A DNA stretch of 14,016 nt from Zoogloeaceae bacterium (GTDB lineage Bacteria; Pseudomonadota; Gammaproteobacteria; Burkholderiales; Rhodocyclaceae), in assembly GCA_031267345.1 (NCBI GenBank), contig JAIRZG010000017.1:1-14016 (forward strand), read 5' to 3'. A model generated the notes under the pieces. It was not told the DNA's origin. It did not search any database and worked only from the letters and a program-made list of their open reading frames with translations. Position numbers and translations under genes: made by a program. This document shows, piece by piece, positions 5,228 to 12,331 of this stretch. Numbering within the stretch: position 1 is the stretch's first letter; every line of letters begins with the position of its first letter.

Positions 5228-7318
5228 TCACCTTGTCGCGCCGGATTCTTCCTGCGCCCGCGTCGCCACGCCGAATACGGCCTGCTTCAGGCGAAAAAGC
5301 TCATCTCTGGCGGCGGCGGCTTTTTCAAATTCCAGATTTTTCGCGTAATCGTTCATTTCTTTTTCCAAACGCTTGATGGCGCGGGAGAGGTCTTTTTCGC
5401 TCATGGCGGCGTAGCCCGCCTGACGTTTTTCGTCGGCGCGTTCGCGCCTGGCGCTGTCGGCGTCGTACACGCCGTCGATGATGTCCTTGATGCGCTTGAC
5501 CACGCCTCTGGGAACAATGCCGTGCTTTTGGTTGAAGGCAAGCTGTTTTTCGCGGCGGCGTCCGGTCTCGAAAAGTGCTTTCCGCATGGAATCTGTTACC
5601 ACATCAGCATAAAGAATCGCCTTGCCGTTCAGGTTGCGCGCGGCGCGGCCTATGGTCTGGATCAGGCTCCTCTCGGAACGCAAAAAACCTTCCTTGTCGG
5701 CGTCCAGAATCGCCACCAGCGCCACTTCGGGAATATCCAGCCCTTCGCGCAGGAGGTTGATGCCCACCAATACGTCGAATTCGCCCAGACGCAGGTCGCG
5801 GATGATTTCCACCCGCTCCACCGTGTCGATGTCCGAATGCAGGTAGCGCACCTTGACGCCGTGTTCCTGCAGGAAATCGGTCAAATCTTCCGCCATGCGC
5901 TTGGTCAGCGTCGTCACCAGCACCCGTTCATGGGCGGCGACGCGGGTCTTGATTTCAGAAAGCAGGTCGTCCACCTGGGTGCTGGCGGGACGCACGTCCA
6001 CTTCCGGGTCGACCAGTCCCGTGGGGCGCGCCACCTGTTCCACCACCTGCCCGGCGTGTTCCGCTTCATAGACGGCGGGCGTGGCGGAGACAAAGATGGT
6101 CTGGCGCAGCATGGCCTCGAATTCCCCGAATTTCAGCGGGCGGTTGTCCAGCGCCGAAGGCAGGCGAAAACCGTAGTTGACCAGATTTTCCTTTCTTGAG
6201 CGGTCGCCCTTGAACATGCCGCCGACCTGACCGATGGTGACATGCGATTCGTCGATGAACATCAGGCTTTCCGGCGGCAGGTAGTCGATGAGCGTCGGCG
6301 GCGGTTCTCCGGCCTTGCGGCGGGAAAGGTGGCGGGAATAATTTTCGATGCCCTTGCAAAAACCGATTTCGTTCAGCATTTCCAGATCAAAGCGGGTGCG
6401 TTGCTCGATGCGCTGCGCTTCCACCAGTTTTTGCTCGCGCTGGAAAAACGCTACCCGCTCCGTCAATTCCATCTTGATGGCATCCACGGCGCGCAGTACG
6501 GTTTCGCGCGGCGTGACGTAGTGCGAGGCGGGGAATACGGTAAAGCGCAACGCCTTGTGCAGCAGTTCTCCGGTCAGCGGATCGAAGAAACTCAGGCGTT
6601 CCACTTCATCATCGAACAATTCCACGCGCAGCGCGTGTTCGGCGTGTTCCGCCGGGAAAATGTCGATTACATCGCCGCGCACCCGGAAAACGCCGCGCTG
6701 AAAATCCAGTTCGTTCCGCTGGTATTGCATCTGGGTCAGGCGTTTGAGGATGGCGCGCTGATCGAGTTTGTCGCCAACGCGCAGGGTGAGGATCATGTCA
6801 TGGTAATCCTCCTTGTCGCCGATGCCGTAAATGCAGGAGACGGAGGCCACGATCACCACATCGCGCCGTTCGAGCAAGCTTTTGGTGGCGGAAAGACGCA
6901 TCTGCTCGATGTGTTCGTTGATGGCGGAATCCTTTTCAATGAACAGGTCGCGCGCGGGCACGTAGGCTTCCGGCTGATAGTAGTCGTAGTAGGAAACAAA
7001 GTATTCGACGGCGTTTTCCGGAAAAAATTCCTTCATTTCCGAATACAACTGCGCCGCCAGCGTCTTGTTGTGCGCCAGAATCAAGGCCGGACGCCCGCTG
7101 CGGGCAATGACATTGGCCATGGTAAACGTCTTGCCGGAGCCGGTGACGCCCAACAGGGTCTGGAAGGCCAGTCCGTCTTCCAGTCCGGCCATCAGCGCGG
7201 CAATCGCCTCCGGCTGATCGCCGGCGGGCGGGAAGGGTTGATGCAGGCGAAAGGGGCTGTTGGGGAAGGTGAGGATTTCGCTCCCTGCGCCCGGCCTGTC
7301 GCCGGAAGATTCCGTCAT
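5228..7318 (-). CDS. uvrB: UvrABC excinuclease subunit B
   Basis: A 696-aa DNA damage-verification helicase of nucleotide excision repair; it receives DNA from UvrA2 and recruits UvrC. Walker A GVTGSGKT is at 57-64. The beta-hairpin that probes the strand, around SYYDYYQPEAYVP, is at 109-121. The DESH Walker B box is at 356-359. The second helicase lobe (SDIDTVERVEIIRDLRLGE, then QTIGRAARN) is complete. A C-terminal UVR motif (NLEFEKAAAARDELFRLKQ) for UvrC contact is at about 660-680. The start at 7318 (MTESSGDRPG) is preferred over 7351, which would overlap the upstream small gene; neither has a strong ribosome site. It is the last gene of the rbfA-lpxC-small ORF-uvrB run, 19 nt after its neighbour. 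Confidence 0.97.
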   Translation of the reverse strand: MTESSGDRPGAGSEILTFPNSPFRLHQPFPPAGDQPEAIAALMAGLEDGLAFQTLLGVTGSGKTFTMANVIARSGRPALILAHNKTLAAQLYSEMKEFFPENAVEYFVSYYDYYQPEAYVPARDLFIEKDSAINEHIEQMRLSATKSLLERRDVVIVASVSCIYGIGDKEDYHDMILTLRVGDKLDQRAILKRLTQMQYQRNELDFQRGVFRVRGDVIDIFPAEHAEHALRVELFDDEVERLSFFDPLTGELLHKALRFTVFPASHYVTPRETVLRAVDAIKMELTERVAFFQREQKLVEAQRIEQRTRFDLEMLNEIGFCKGIENYSRHLSRRKAGEPPPTLIDYLPPESLMFIDESHVTIGQVGGMFKGDRSRKENLVNYGFRLPSALDNRPLKFGEFEAMLRQTIFVSATPAVYEAEHAGQVVEQVARPTGLVDPEVDVRPASTQVDDLLSEIKTRVAAHERVLVTTLTKRMAEDLTDFLQEHGVKVRYLHSDIDTVERVEIIRDLRLGEFDVLVGINLLREGLDIPEVALVAILDADKEGFLRSERSLIQTIGRAARNLNGKAILYADVVTDSMRKALFETGRRREKQLAFNQKHGIVPRGVVKRIKDIIDGVYDADSARRERADEKRQAGYAAMSEKDLSRAIKRLEKEMNDYAKNLEFEKAAAARDELFRLKQAVFGVATRAQEESGATR

Positions 7319-7337
7319 GATCCGCGATGCCCCGAAC

Positions 7338-7526
7338 CTAAAGCGGCACAAAGACCAGCCGTTCCAGGAACAGCAGGCCGAAGATCAACAGGACGACGAT
7401 CAGGCCGATTTGCAGGAGGCGCAGGGCGAAGGTGAAGTAACGTTGGTCGCGGGTGAGCGCGTAGGCAAAAAAGCCCAGCACAATGACGATGGCCGTCAGC
7501 GGGATCAGGATACGCAGGAGCAACAT
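7338..7526 (-). CDS. Small two-helix inner-membrane protein
   Basis: A 62-aa protein with two hydrophobic segments, ILIPLTAIVIVLGFFAYAL and LLQIGLIVVLLIFGLLFLE. A short charged loop (TRDQRYFTFALR) joins them and the C-terminus is very short. It fits exactly between lpxC (11 nt gap) and uvrB (19 nt gap) on the same strand, and an AGGTG lies upstream of its ATG. Similar small proteins of this topology are, from memory, found near uvrB in betaproteobacteria. That and the tight packing favour a real gene over a chance frame. Function is unknown; envelope association is the only safe statement. Confidence 0.75.
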   Translation of the reverse strand: MLLLRILIPLTAIVIVLGFFAYALTRDQRYFTFALRLLQIGLIVVLLIFGLLFLERLVFVPL

Positions 7527-7537
7527 CCGCGCCGCAC

Positions 7538-8485
7538 CTAGACAATCTGCGGTTGCGGCTCGACTTGCGCCAGCCAGCGGGAAAGACGTTCGGGCGCGTT
7601 CTCCGCCGTGGGGAAGACGACCAGTTCCCAGGCGTCGCGCTGCTTCAACAGGGCGCGCGCCAGACGGTTGTTCAGTTCATGTCCGGATTTATGGGCGGTA
7701 AATGCCGCCAGCAGCGGATGCCCCAGCAAATACAGATCGCCGATGGCGTCGAGAATCTTGTGTTTGACGAATTCATCGGCATAGCGTAGCCCGTCGCCAT
7801 TCAGGATGCGGAATTCATCTAGCACGATGGCGTTATCCAGTCCGCCGCCTAGCGCCAGACCGTTTTCCCGCAACCATTCGACATCCTGCATGAAGCCGAA
7901 AGTGCGCGCGCGCGCGACTTCGCGCAGATATGAATGTTCGGCAAAATCGAACACCGAACGTTGCGCGGATTTTTCGATGGCGGGATGCTGGAAGGTAATG
8001 GAAAAATCCAGACGAAAGCCCTCGTAAGGATCAAAGCGCGCCCATTTGTCGCCGTCTTCGATTTCCACGCTTTTTTTGACGCGAATAAACCGCTTGGGCG
8101 CGGTCTGTTCCTCGATGCCGACCGACTGGATGAGAAAGGCGAACGGCGCGGCGGAGCCGTCGAGAATCGGTACTTCCGGCGCGTCCAGTTCAATGCGGAC
8201 GTTATCAATGCCCAGGCCGGAGAGCGCCGACATCAGATGCTCAATGGTGCCCACCTTCACCACGCCCAGACCGGGGCATTCCCGCTCCAGACAGGAACAC
8301 ATGCGGGTATCGCCGACCAGCAGGGCGGAAGCGGGCAATTCCACCTGTCCCGGCAAATCCGCGCGACAAAAGACGATACCCGTATCCGGCGCCGCCGGAT
8401 ACAAGACGAGATTCACCTTGACGCCGCCATGCAGCCCGACGCCGGAGGCGCGCACCAGTGCCTTTAAGGTTCTTTGCTTGAGCAT
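7538..8485 (-). CDS. lpxC: UDP-3-O-acyl-N-acetylglucosamine deacetylase
   Basis: A 315-aa zinc enzyme for the committed step of lipid A synthesis. It begins MLKQRTLKALVRASGVGLHG, the typical N-terminus. The zinc ligands are His83 (TIEHLMSAL), His242 and Asp246 (FVKHKILDAIGD). The catalytic His269 lies in HKSGHELNN, and Glu82 precedes His83. Numbering runs four residues ahead of E. coli because of a slightly longer loop around LERECPGLGVVKV. The C-terminus is complete. It lies 62 nt after rbfA and 11 nt before the small membrane gene. The usual ftsQAZ neighbours are not in the window. Confidence 0.97.
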   Translation of the reverse strand: MLKQRTLKALVRASGVGLHGGVKVNLVLYPAAPDTGIVFCRADLPGQVELPASALLVGDTRMCSCLERECPGLGVVKVGTIEHLMSALSGLGIDNVRIELDAPEVPILDGSAAPFAFLIQSVGIEEQTAPKRFIRVKKSVEIEDGDKWARFDPYEGFRLDFSITFQHPAIEKSAQRSVFDFAEHSYLREVARARTFGFMQDVEWLRENGLALGGGLDNAIVLDEFRILNGDGLRYADEFVKHKILDAIGDLYLLGHPLLAAFTAHKSGHELNNRLARALLKQRDAWELVVFPTAENAPERLSRWLAQVEPQPQIV

Positions 8486-8547
8486 GTCGTATCTGAAAAA
8501 CCGGACTGGCGCATTCTAACACGCGACCACATGGCTACCCCGCGCAT

Positions 8548-8907
8548 TCAGTCGTCCCCTGAGGCCAACGCCGCCGCTTCATCGATCAATCGGGAAAGGC
8601 TGGCGCCGCGTTCCAGGGAATCGTCGTGGATGAAATGCAGTTCCGGCAGGGTGTGGATGCGGATGCGCCGCCCCAGTTCGTGACGCAAAAACCCGGCGGC
8701 GCGCGCCAGCCCCGACTGGATTTCCGGCAGGTGGGAAATATCCAGCGTAGTGAAAAACACCTTGGCGTGCGCGTAATCCGGCGTGATTTCCACCGCCGTG
8801 AGACTGATCATGCCCACGCGTGGGTCTTTCAGTTCGCTGCGAATAATCTCCGCCAGATCGCGGCGGATTTGTCCGGAAATGCGGTCAGCGCGGGAAAAGT
8901 TTTTCAT
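8548..8907 (-). CDS. rbfA: Ribosome-binding factor A
   Basis: A 119-aa cold-response and 30S maturation factor with a KH-II-type fold that binds near the 5' end of 16S rRNA. Landmarks are the N-terminal FSRADRISGQIRRDLAEII, then DPRVGMISLTAVEITPDYAHA, and the C-terminal RIRIHTLPELHFIHDDSLE. Length is normal. AAGGA lies 8 nt before the ATG. It usually follows infB; here it is the first gene of a minus-strand run and is not preceded by infB in this window. A TATAAT lies about 50 nt upstream, suggesting its own promoter. Confidence 0.96.
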   Translation of the reverse strand: MKNFSRADRISGQIRRDLAEIIRSELKDPRVGMISLTAVEITPDYAHAKVFFTTLDISHLPEIQSGLARAAGFLRHELGRRIRIHTLPELHFIHDDSLERGASLSRLIDEAAALASGDD

Positions 8908-8958
8908 GGTTTGTTCCTTCAGGCAAAGTCAGACGCTTTTATCAGGCGGCTGAACGGG

Positions 8959-8964
8959 ATTATA
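8959..8964 (-). promoter_or_regulatory. Candidate -10 box for the rbfA-lpxC-uvrB run
   Basis: A perfect TATAAT on the minus strand, 52 nt before the rbfA ATG, would give a leader of about 45 nt. No clear -35 hexamer is present at 16-18 nt. Being in gene-free sequence at the head of four co-oriented genes favours function. Confidence 0.42.
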
Positions 8965-9015
8965 GGTTGTTCCCTTGTCCTTTGCGGGAAAGGCAATTTA
9001 CGTCCCCTCCTCCCT

Positions 9016-9040
9016 TTGTGGGCTACCCTCTATGCACACA
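9016..9040 (-). repeat. Dispersed repeat, inverted partial copy C
   Basis: The minus strand reads TGTGTGCATAGAGG then GTAGCCCACAA. This matches the start of copy A (5115-5136) except for a 3-base insertion (AGG). It is part of the repeat-rich spacer upstream of rbfA. Confidence 0.65.
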
Positions 9041-9074
9041 ACAACATTGACATGCGCTGGCATGGGGCGCGTTT

Positions 9075-9133
9075 CGCTCCCTTCCCCTTTGTACAGACTG
9101 GAGACATGGTAATACACCCACAAGGGGGGAGCG
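9075..9133. repeat. Imperfect inverted repeat
   Basis: CGCTCCCTTCCCCTTTGT (9075-9092) is nearly the reverse complement of ACAAGGGGGGAGCG (9120-9133), which lacks a few bases. The 27 bases between are unremarkable. The right arm contains the CCCACAAGGGG word shared with copies A and B. Confidence 0.5.
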
Positions 9134-9228
9134 AGCGAATGAAGGGGTGGGAGCGGCGGTTCAGCGCGAAATAACGCCGGAACAAGCCTGAACCATTCCT
9201 CTCTCCCTCCCATTACGGAGCACCCTCT

Positions 9229-9301
9229 CCCACAAGAGGAGAAGGAAACATCCGCGCCACACAGGACTGATAATGACAAAGAGATTCATGCGATTGCCCT
9301 G
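9229..9301 (+). repeat. Dispersed intergenic repeat, copy B
   Basis: CCCACAAGAGGAGAAGG at the left, CCGCGCC inside, and ATTCATGCGATTGCCCTG at the right align in order with copy A at 5130-5210. The middle is diverged and about 8 bases shorter. Copy B is followed by CAGGGC, which closes a small hairpin with GCCCTG at its end (9296-9315). Confidence 0.6.
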
Positions 9302-9427
9302 ACGAAAAACAGGGCGGCGCATCGTCGGCATTGCCATTTTGCGCTTTGTCGCGTCGTGGCAGACGGTTTGTCAATGGAATGACAGGCCGATTGGCGCTGG
9401 CGGGCGCGGGGTTCGTCTTTATCCAAC

Positions 9428-9457
9428 TTGACAAGACTTCCGCTCTCAATGTGTAAT
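9428..9457 (+). promoter_or_regulatory. Promoter of rpmH-rnpA-yidD-yidC
   Basis: A perfect TTGACA (9428-9433) and TGTAAT (9452-9457, one mismatch to consensus) are spaced 18 bases apart. Transcription would start near 9464, giving a leader of about 27 nt with AAGGA 8 nt before the rpmH ATG. A strong promoter is expected for a ribosomal protein gene. Confidence 0.75.
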
Positions 9458-9490
9458 CGCACGTTTTTTAGTGTTTGAAGGAAAAGAATC

Positions 9491-9625
9491 ATGAAGCGCA
9501 CCTATCAACCTTCTGTTGTTCGCCGTAAGCGGACGCATGGTTTTCTGGTCCGGATGCGGACCAAGGGCGGACGCAAGGTGATTGCCAGTCGGCGCGCCAA
9601 GGGGCGGCGGCGGCTGGGGGTTTGA
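9491..9625 (+). CDS. rpmH: 50S ribosomal protein L34
   Basis: A 44-aa, very basic protein beginning MKRTYQPSVVRRKRTHGFLV and ending GRRRLGV, the whole normal length of L34. The GFLVRMRTKGGRKV core and the RRAKGRRR end match the family. It is a structural protein of the large ribosomal subunit. It is the first gene of the classic rpmH-rnpA-yidD-yidC cluster, with a clear promoter and AAGGA ribosome site. The usual divergent dnaA is absent; rbfA lies on that side instead. Confidence 0.97.
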   Translation: MKRTYQPSVVRRKRTHGFLVRMRTKGGRKVIASRRAKGRRRLGV

Positions 9626-9647
9626 TTCAGGGATCTGTTGCTGGCGT

Positions 9648-10082
9648 ATGGGCACGTCTTCTGTCGCGTCGCACACGTTCGAGCTTGCCGACGCGCGTCC
9701 CTTTCCCCGCTGTTATCGGCTGATTCAGGCGGATGCGTATGCTTCCGTTTTTGCCTTTCGCCGCGCGTTGCGCGGCGCGCATTTTCTGCTGCATTATGGC
9801 GAATGCCGTCCATCCGGCGCGTCCGCGCGTCTGGGTCTGGTCATGGGCAAGAAATTCATGCGCCGCGCGGTGGGACGCAACTGTCTCAAACGTCTGGCGC
9901 GCGAAGCCTTCCGCCACGCGCAGCCGCAATTGCCCGCCTGCGATCTGGTGCTGCGCCTCTTTGTCAAAATGCAGAAGCCGGATCGCCACATGCGCCAGAC
10001 GCTGGCGCTGGAAATCCGGCAACTGCTGGCAAAAATTGCGGCAAAGGTCGGTGCGACGCATGGGGGAGGAAAAACCGCCTGA
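9648..10082 (+). CDS. rnpA: Ribonuclease P protein component
   Basis: A 144-aa basic protein that pairs with the RNase P RNA to cut tRNA 5' leaders, including the tRNA-Gly leader in this window. The family motif RRAVGRNCLKRLARE is at residues 72-86, preceded by LGLVMGKKFM. PFPRCYRLIQADAYASVFA is the substrate-binding N-terminal region. The ATG at 9648 is chosen, 22 nt after the rpmH stop; the frame is open to an ATG at 9582 that would overlap rpmH. No strong ribosome site precedes either, so translation may be coupled to rpmH. Its TGA shares one base with the yidD ATG. Confidence 0.92.
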   Translation: MGTSSVASHTFELADARPFPRCYRLIQADAYASVFAFRRALRGAHFLLHYGECRPSGASARLGLVMGKKFMRRAVGRNCLKRLAREAFRHAQPQLPACDLVLRLFVKMQKPDRHMRQTLALEIRQLLAKIAAKVGATHGGGKTA

Positions 10083-10291
10083 TGCGTTGGCTCGTTCTTT
10101 TTTTTCTGCGCGTCTACCAGTACGCGCTCAGTCCCTTTCTGGGGCAGAACTGCCGTTTTTATCCCGGCTGTTCCGAATACGCGCGGCAAGCCGTGCAAAA
10201 ACACGGCGTTCTGCGGGGCGGCTGGCTGAGCGTCAAACGGTTGGGACACTGCCATCCCTGGAACCCCGGCGGGGTTGATCCCGTCCCCTGA
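10082..10291 (+). CDS. yidD: Membrane protein insertion efficiency factor YidD
   Basis: A 69-aa protein starting at the ATG in TGATG that overlaps the rnpA stop; GGAGGA lies 11 nt upstream. The sequence has the family features: an N-terminal amphipathic/hydrophobic stretch (MRWLVLFFLRVYQYALSPFL), the cysteine-containing CRFYPGCSEYA and the C-terminal RLGHCHPWNPGGVDPVP. It assists YidC-dependent insertion at the cytoplasmic face of the inner membrane. It is 17 nt upstream of yidC. It is easily missed because a longer upstream frame in the same phase contains it. Confidence 0.95.
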   Translation: MRWLVLFFLRVYQYALSPFLGQNCRFYPGCSEYARQAVQKHGVLRGGWLSVKRLGHCHPWNPGGVDPVP

Positions 10292-10308
10292 TTTCTTGAA
10301 AGCTGTTC

Positions 10309-12045
10309 ATGGATATTCGACGTTTGGCGCTGCTGTTCATTTTTGCATTTTCCCTGATGATGCTCTGGGATGCCTGGCAACGCGAGCACAATCCGCCTGC
10401 GCCTGTAGCAACAACGCCGTCCGCCGATGTTGCCGCCATCCCCGGCGTTTCCACCGCGCCCGCGCCCGTCGACGCGCAGATTCCGCAGCCGAGCAGCGCC
10501 CTGCAACAGGCCGCCGCCGCGCAGACACGCGAAAGCGCCGCGTTTGCCGCGTCGCTGGATACACCGCCCGCCGAGAGCATTTTTATCGACACCGACCTTG
10601 CCCGTGTGGAAATCTCCACGCTGGGCGGCGATCTGGTATGGCTGGAATTGCGGCGTTTTCGTGCGCAGGAAGATAAAAGCCAGCGTTTCACCCTCTTCAA
10701 CGATAACCACCGCTACGCTGCCCAGAGCGGGCTGACGGGCGCGGGATTGCCCAATCACAAGACCCTGCTGACGCCGATCCCCGGTCCGCGCGCGCTGGCG
10801 GAAGGCGAAGACACATTGGAAGTGCGTCTGGCCGCGCCGGAAATGAATGGCGTACGCGCAGTCAAGGCGTATACCTTTCATCGCAATTCCTACCTGATCG
10901 ATGTCGCCTGGGAAATCGAAAACATCGGCGGCGCGCCGGTGCAGACGGAAGCCTATTTCCAGTTGCAGCGCGATGATGTTGCGCCGTCGGGTGATTCCTT
11001 CATGCTCTCCACTTTTTATGGCGTGGCGGTGTATACCGAGGCCGAAAAATACCAGAAGGTGCAGTACAAGGAGATTGTCGACAGCAAGGCAAAATTCGCC
11101 AAAACCGCGAATAACGGCTGGCTGGCGATGGTGCAGCATTATTTTGTCAGCGCCTGGGCGCCGCAGGGCGACACCCTGCGCGATTTTTACATGCGCCGAC
11201 TGGGTGACGCCAACAGTACGCTGTTTGCGGCAGGCGTGATTCTTCCCGCCGTGGTCATTGCGCCCGGCGAAACGCGCCGCCTCAGCGTACCGCTGTTCGC
11301 GGGGCCGCAGGAACAGGCGGCGTTGAAACAGGTCGCGCCGGGGCTGGAACTGGTGGTGGACTACGGCTGGCTGCACATCATCGCCGCGCCGATTTTCTGG
11401 GTGCTGGAATTCATCAATACCCTGATCGGCAATTGGGGTTGGTCGATTGTCGCGCTCACCGTCCTCATCAAACTGCTGTTTTATCCGCTTTCCGCCACGT
11501 CCTACAAATCCATGGCGAGAATGCGGACGCTGACGCCCAAGCTGATGCAGTTGAAAGAACGCTACGCCAACGACAAGGCGCGGCTGAATCAGGAAATGAT
11601 GAAGCTCTACCAGACGGAGAAAGTGAATCCTCTGGGCGGCTGTTTGCCCATACTGGTGCAGATTCCCGTGTTCATCGCGCTCTACTGGGTGTTGCTGGGC
11701 GCGGTGGAAATGCGCGACGCGCCGTGGATTTTCTGGATTAAAGACCTTTCCGCCGCCGACCCGTATTACGTGCTGCCGATCATCATGATGGCTTCCATGT
11801 TCATCCAGACGCGCCTGAACCCGACGCCGCCGGATCCCATTCAAGCAAAGATGATGCTTATCATGCCGCTGGTCTTCGGCGTCATGTTCTTCTTCTTCCC
11901 TGCCGGACTGGTGCTGTACTGGGTGGTCAACAACATCCTCTCCATCGCCCAGCAATGGCAAATCAACCATCGGCTGGAAAAAACCGGCGGCACGGACGGC
12001 AAAAAGCCCAAACAGGCCGCCAACGACCCGCAAATCAAGGAATGA
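10309..12045 (+). CDS. yidC: Membrane protein insertase YidC
   Basis: A 578-aa full-length gram-negative-type YidC. TM1 is at residues 1-20 (MDIRRLALLFIFAFSLMMLW). A proline/alanine-rich linker follows, then the large periplasmic P1 domain (about 80-340). Five conserved C-terminal membrane segments start at about 355. The hydrophilic groove carries Lys388 (VALTVLIKLLFYPLS) where E. coli has Arg366. NPLGGCLPILVQIPVFIALY and FPAGLVLYWVVNNILSIAQQ are the core family segments. It inserts and folds inner-membrane proteins alone or with SecYEG. The ribosome site is weak, so coupling with yidD is plausible. mnmE, its usual downstream neighbour, is missing here. Confidence 0.98.
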   Translation: MDIRRLALLFIFAFSLMMLWDAWQREHNPPAPVATTPSADVAAIPGVSTAPAPVDAQIPQPSSALQQAAAAQTRESAAFAASLDTPPAESIFIDTDLARVEISTLGGDLVWLELRRFRAQEDKSQRFTLFNDNHRYAAQSGLTGAGLPNHKTLLTPIPGPRALAEGEDTLEVRLAAPEMNGVRAVKAYTFHRNSYLIDVAWEIENIGGAPVQTEAYFQLQRDDVAPSGDSFMLSTFYGVAVYTEAEKYQKVQYKEIVDSKAKFAKTANNGWLAMVQHYFVSAWAPQGDTLRDFYMRRLGDANSTLFAAGVILPAVVIAPGETRRLSVPLFAGPQEQAALKQVAPGLELVVDYGWLHIIAAPIFWVLEFINTLIGNWGWSIVALTVLIKLLFYPLSATSYKSMARMRTLTPKLMQLKERYANDKARLNQEMMKLYQTEKVNPLGGCLPILVQIPVFIALYWVLLGAVEMRDAPWIFWIKDLSAADPYYVLPIIMMASMFIQTRLNPTPPDPIQAKMMLIMPLVFGVMFFFFPAGLVLYWVVNNILSIAQQWQINHRLEKTGGTDGKKPKQAANDPQIKE

Positions 12046-12185
12046 GGGCGGCATGAAATTACCATTTCGCGCTCAATCGGCGGATGCTGGCCGTTTTTCT
12101 CAAACCCTGTTTTGCTGTGGTTGTCCAAACGCTGCATTACCCGCGCATTCGCTTCTGAACATGCGCCGCGCTTCACAAAGCTGGG
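12046..12185. other. Spacer after yidC, possible weak terminator
   Basis: No convincing gene. CGGC-8 nt-GCCG followed by TTTTT (12078-12098) could be a weak terminator for the rpmH-yidC operon. A frame at 12053-12277 runs into the hairpin region and shows no family character. Confidence 0.35.
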
Positions 12186-12286
12186 GGTACGGCCTTCCCC
12201 GTAAAAAGGGGCGTGCCAATAGACTACGCTCTAACCCTTCGTTACCGGGGACGGCTAACGCCGCCCCTGAACTCTGACGTCAGGGG
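12186..12286 (+). repeat. Folded leader with two mutually exclusive hairpins
   Basis: Hairpin 1 is GGTACG/CGTGCC (12186-12191 with 12212-12217), with an inner CCCC/GGGG stem around GTAAAAA. Hairpin 2 is GGGG-A-CGGC (12247-12255), loop TAAC, GCCGCCCC (12260-12267). Hairpin 3 is CCCCTGA (12264-12270), 9-nt loop, TCAGGGG (12280-12286). Hairpins 2 and 3 compete for CCCC at 12264-12267. The unit ends 45 nt before the start of the small gene at 12332. The word GGGG-W-CGGC...CCGCCC...TGAA, and an upstream TCTAAC, also occur in the same order in the 4778-4899 cluster. It could be a mobile-element end or a regulatory leader. Confidence 0.55.
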
Positions 12287-12331
12287 AGGCCCAGACCCAT
12301 GAATTCGGCTGTCAATTGTGGAAAGGATAGT

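Larger units (their letters stand above)
8908..9427. other. Gene-free region rich in short repeats
   Basis: No supportable gene lies in this stretch of about 520 bases between rbfA and the divergent rpmH promoter. It contains an inverted copy of the dispersed repeat (9016-9040), an imperfect inverted repeat (9075-9133), a direct copy of the repeat (9229-9301) and a hairpin, GCCCTG-8 nt-CAGGGC (9296-9315). One weak DnaA-box-like TTATCCAAC lies at 9419-9427, just before the rpmH promoter. It is alone, so this does not look like a replication origin. Confidence 0.6.

Noticed and set aside
6242..7435. 397-aa open frame antisense to uvrB
   Set aside because: A shadow of uvrB, which is complete with all motifs.
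8998..9279. 93-aa minus-strand frame upstream of rbfA
   Set aside because: It is built from the dispersed repeats; copy A gives a similar short peptide, which is repeat translation rather than a gene.
9300..9490. Possible replication origin next to rpmH
   Set aside because: Only one imperfect DnaA box (TTATCCAAC at 9419) and no dnaA gene; not enough for an origin.
10159..12054. 631-aa open frame antisense to yidC
   Set aside because: yidC is unmistakable on the other strand, and the antisense frame is histidine/arginine-rich and low in complexity, as expected for a shadow.
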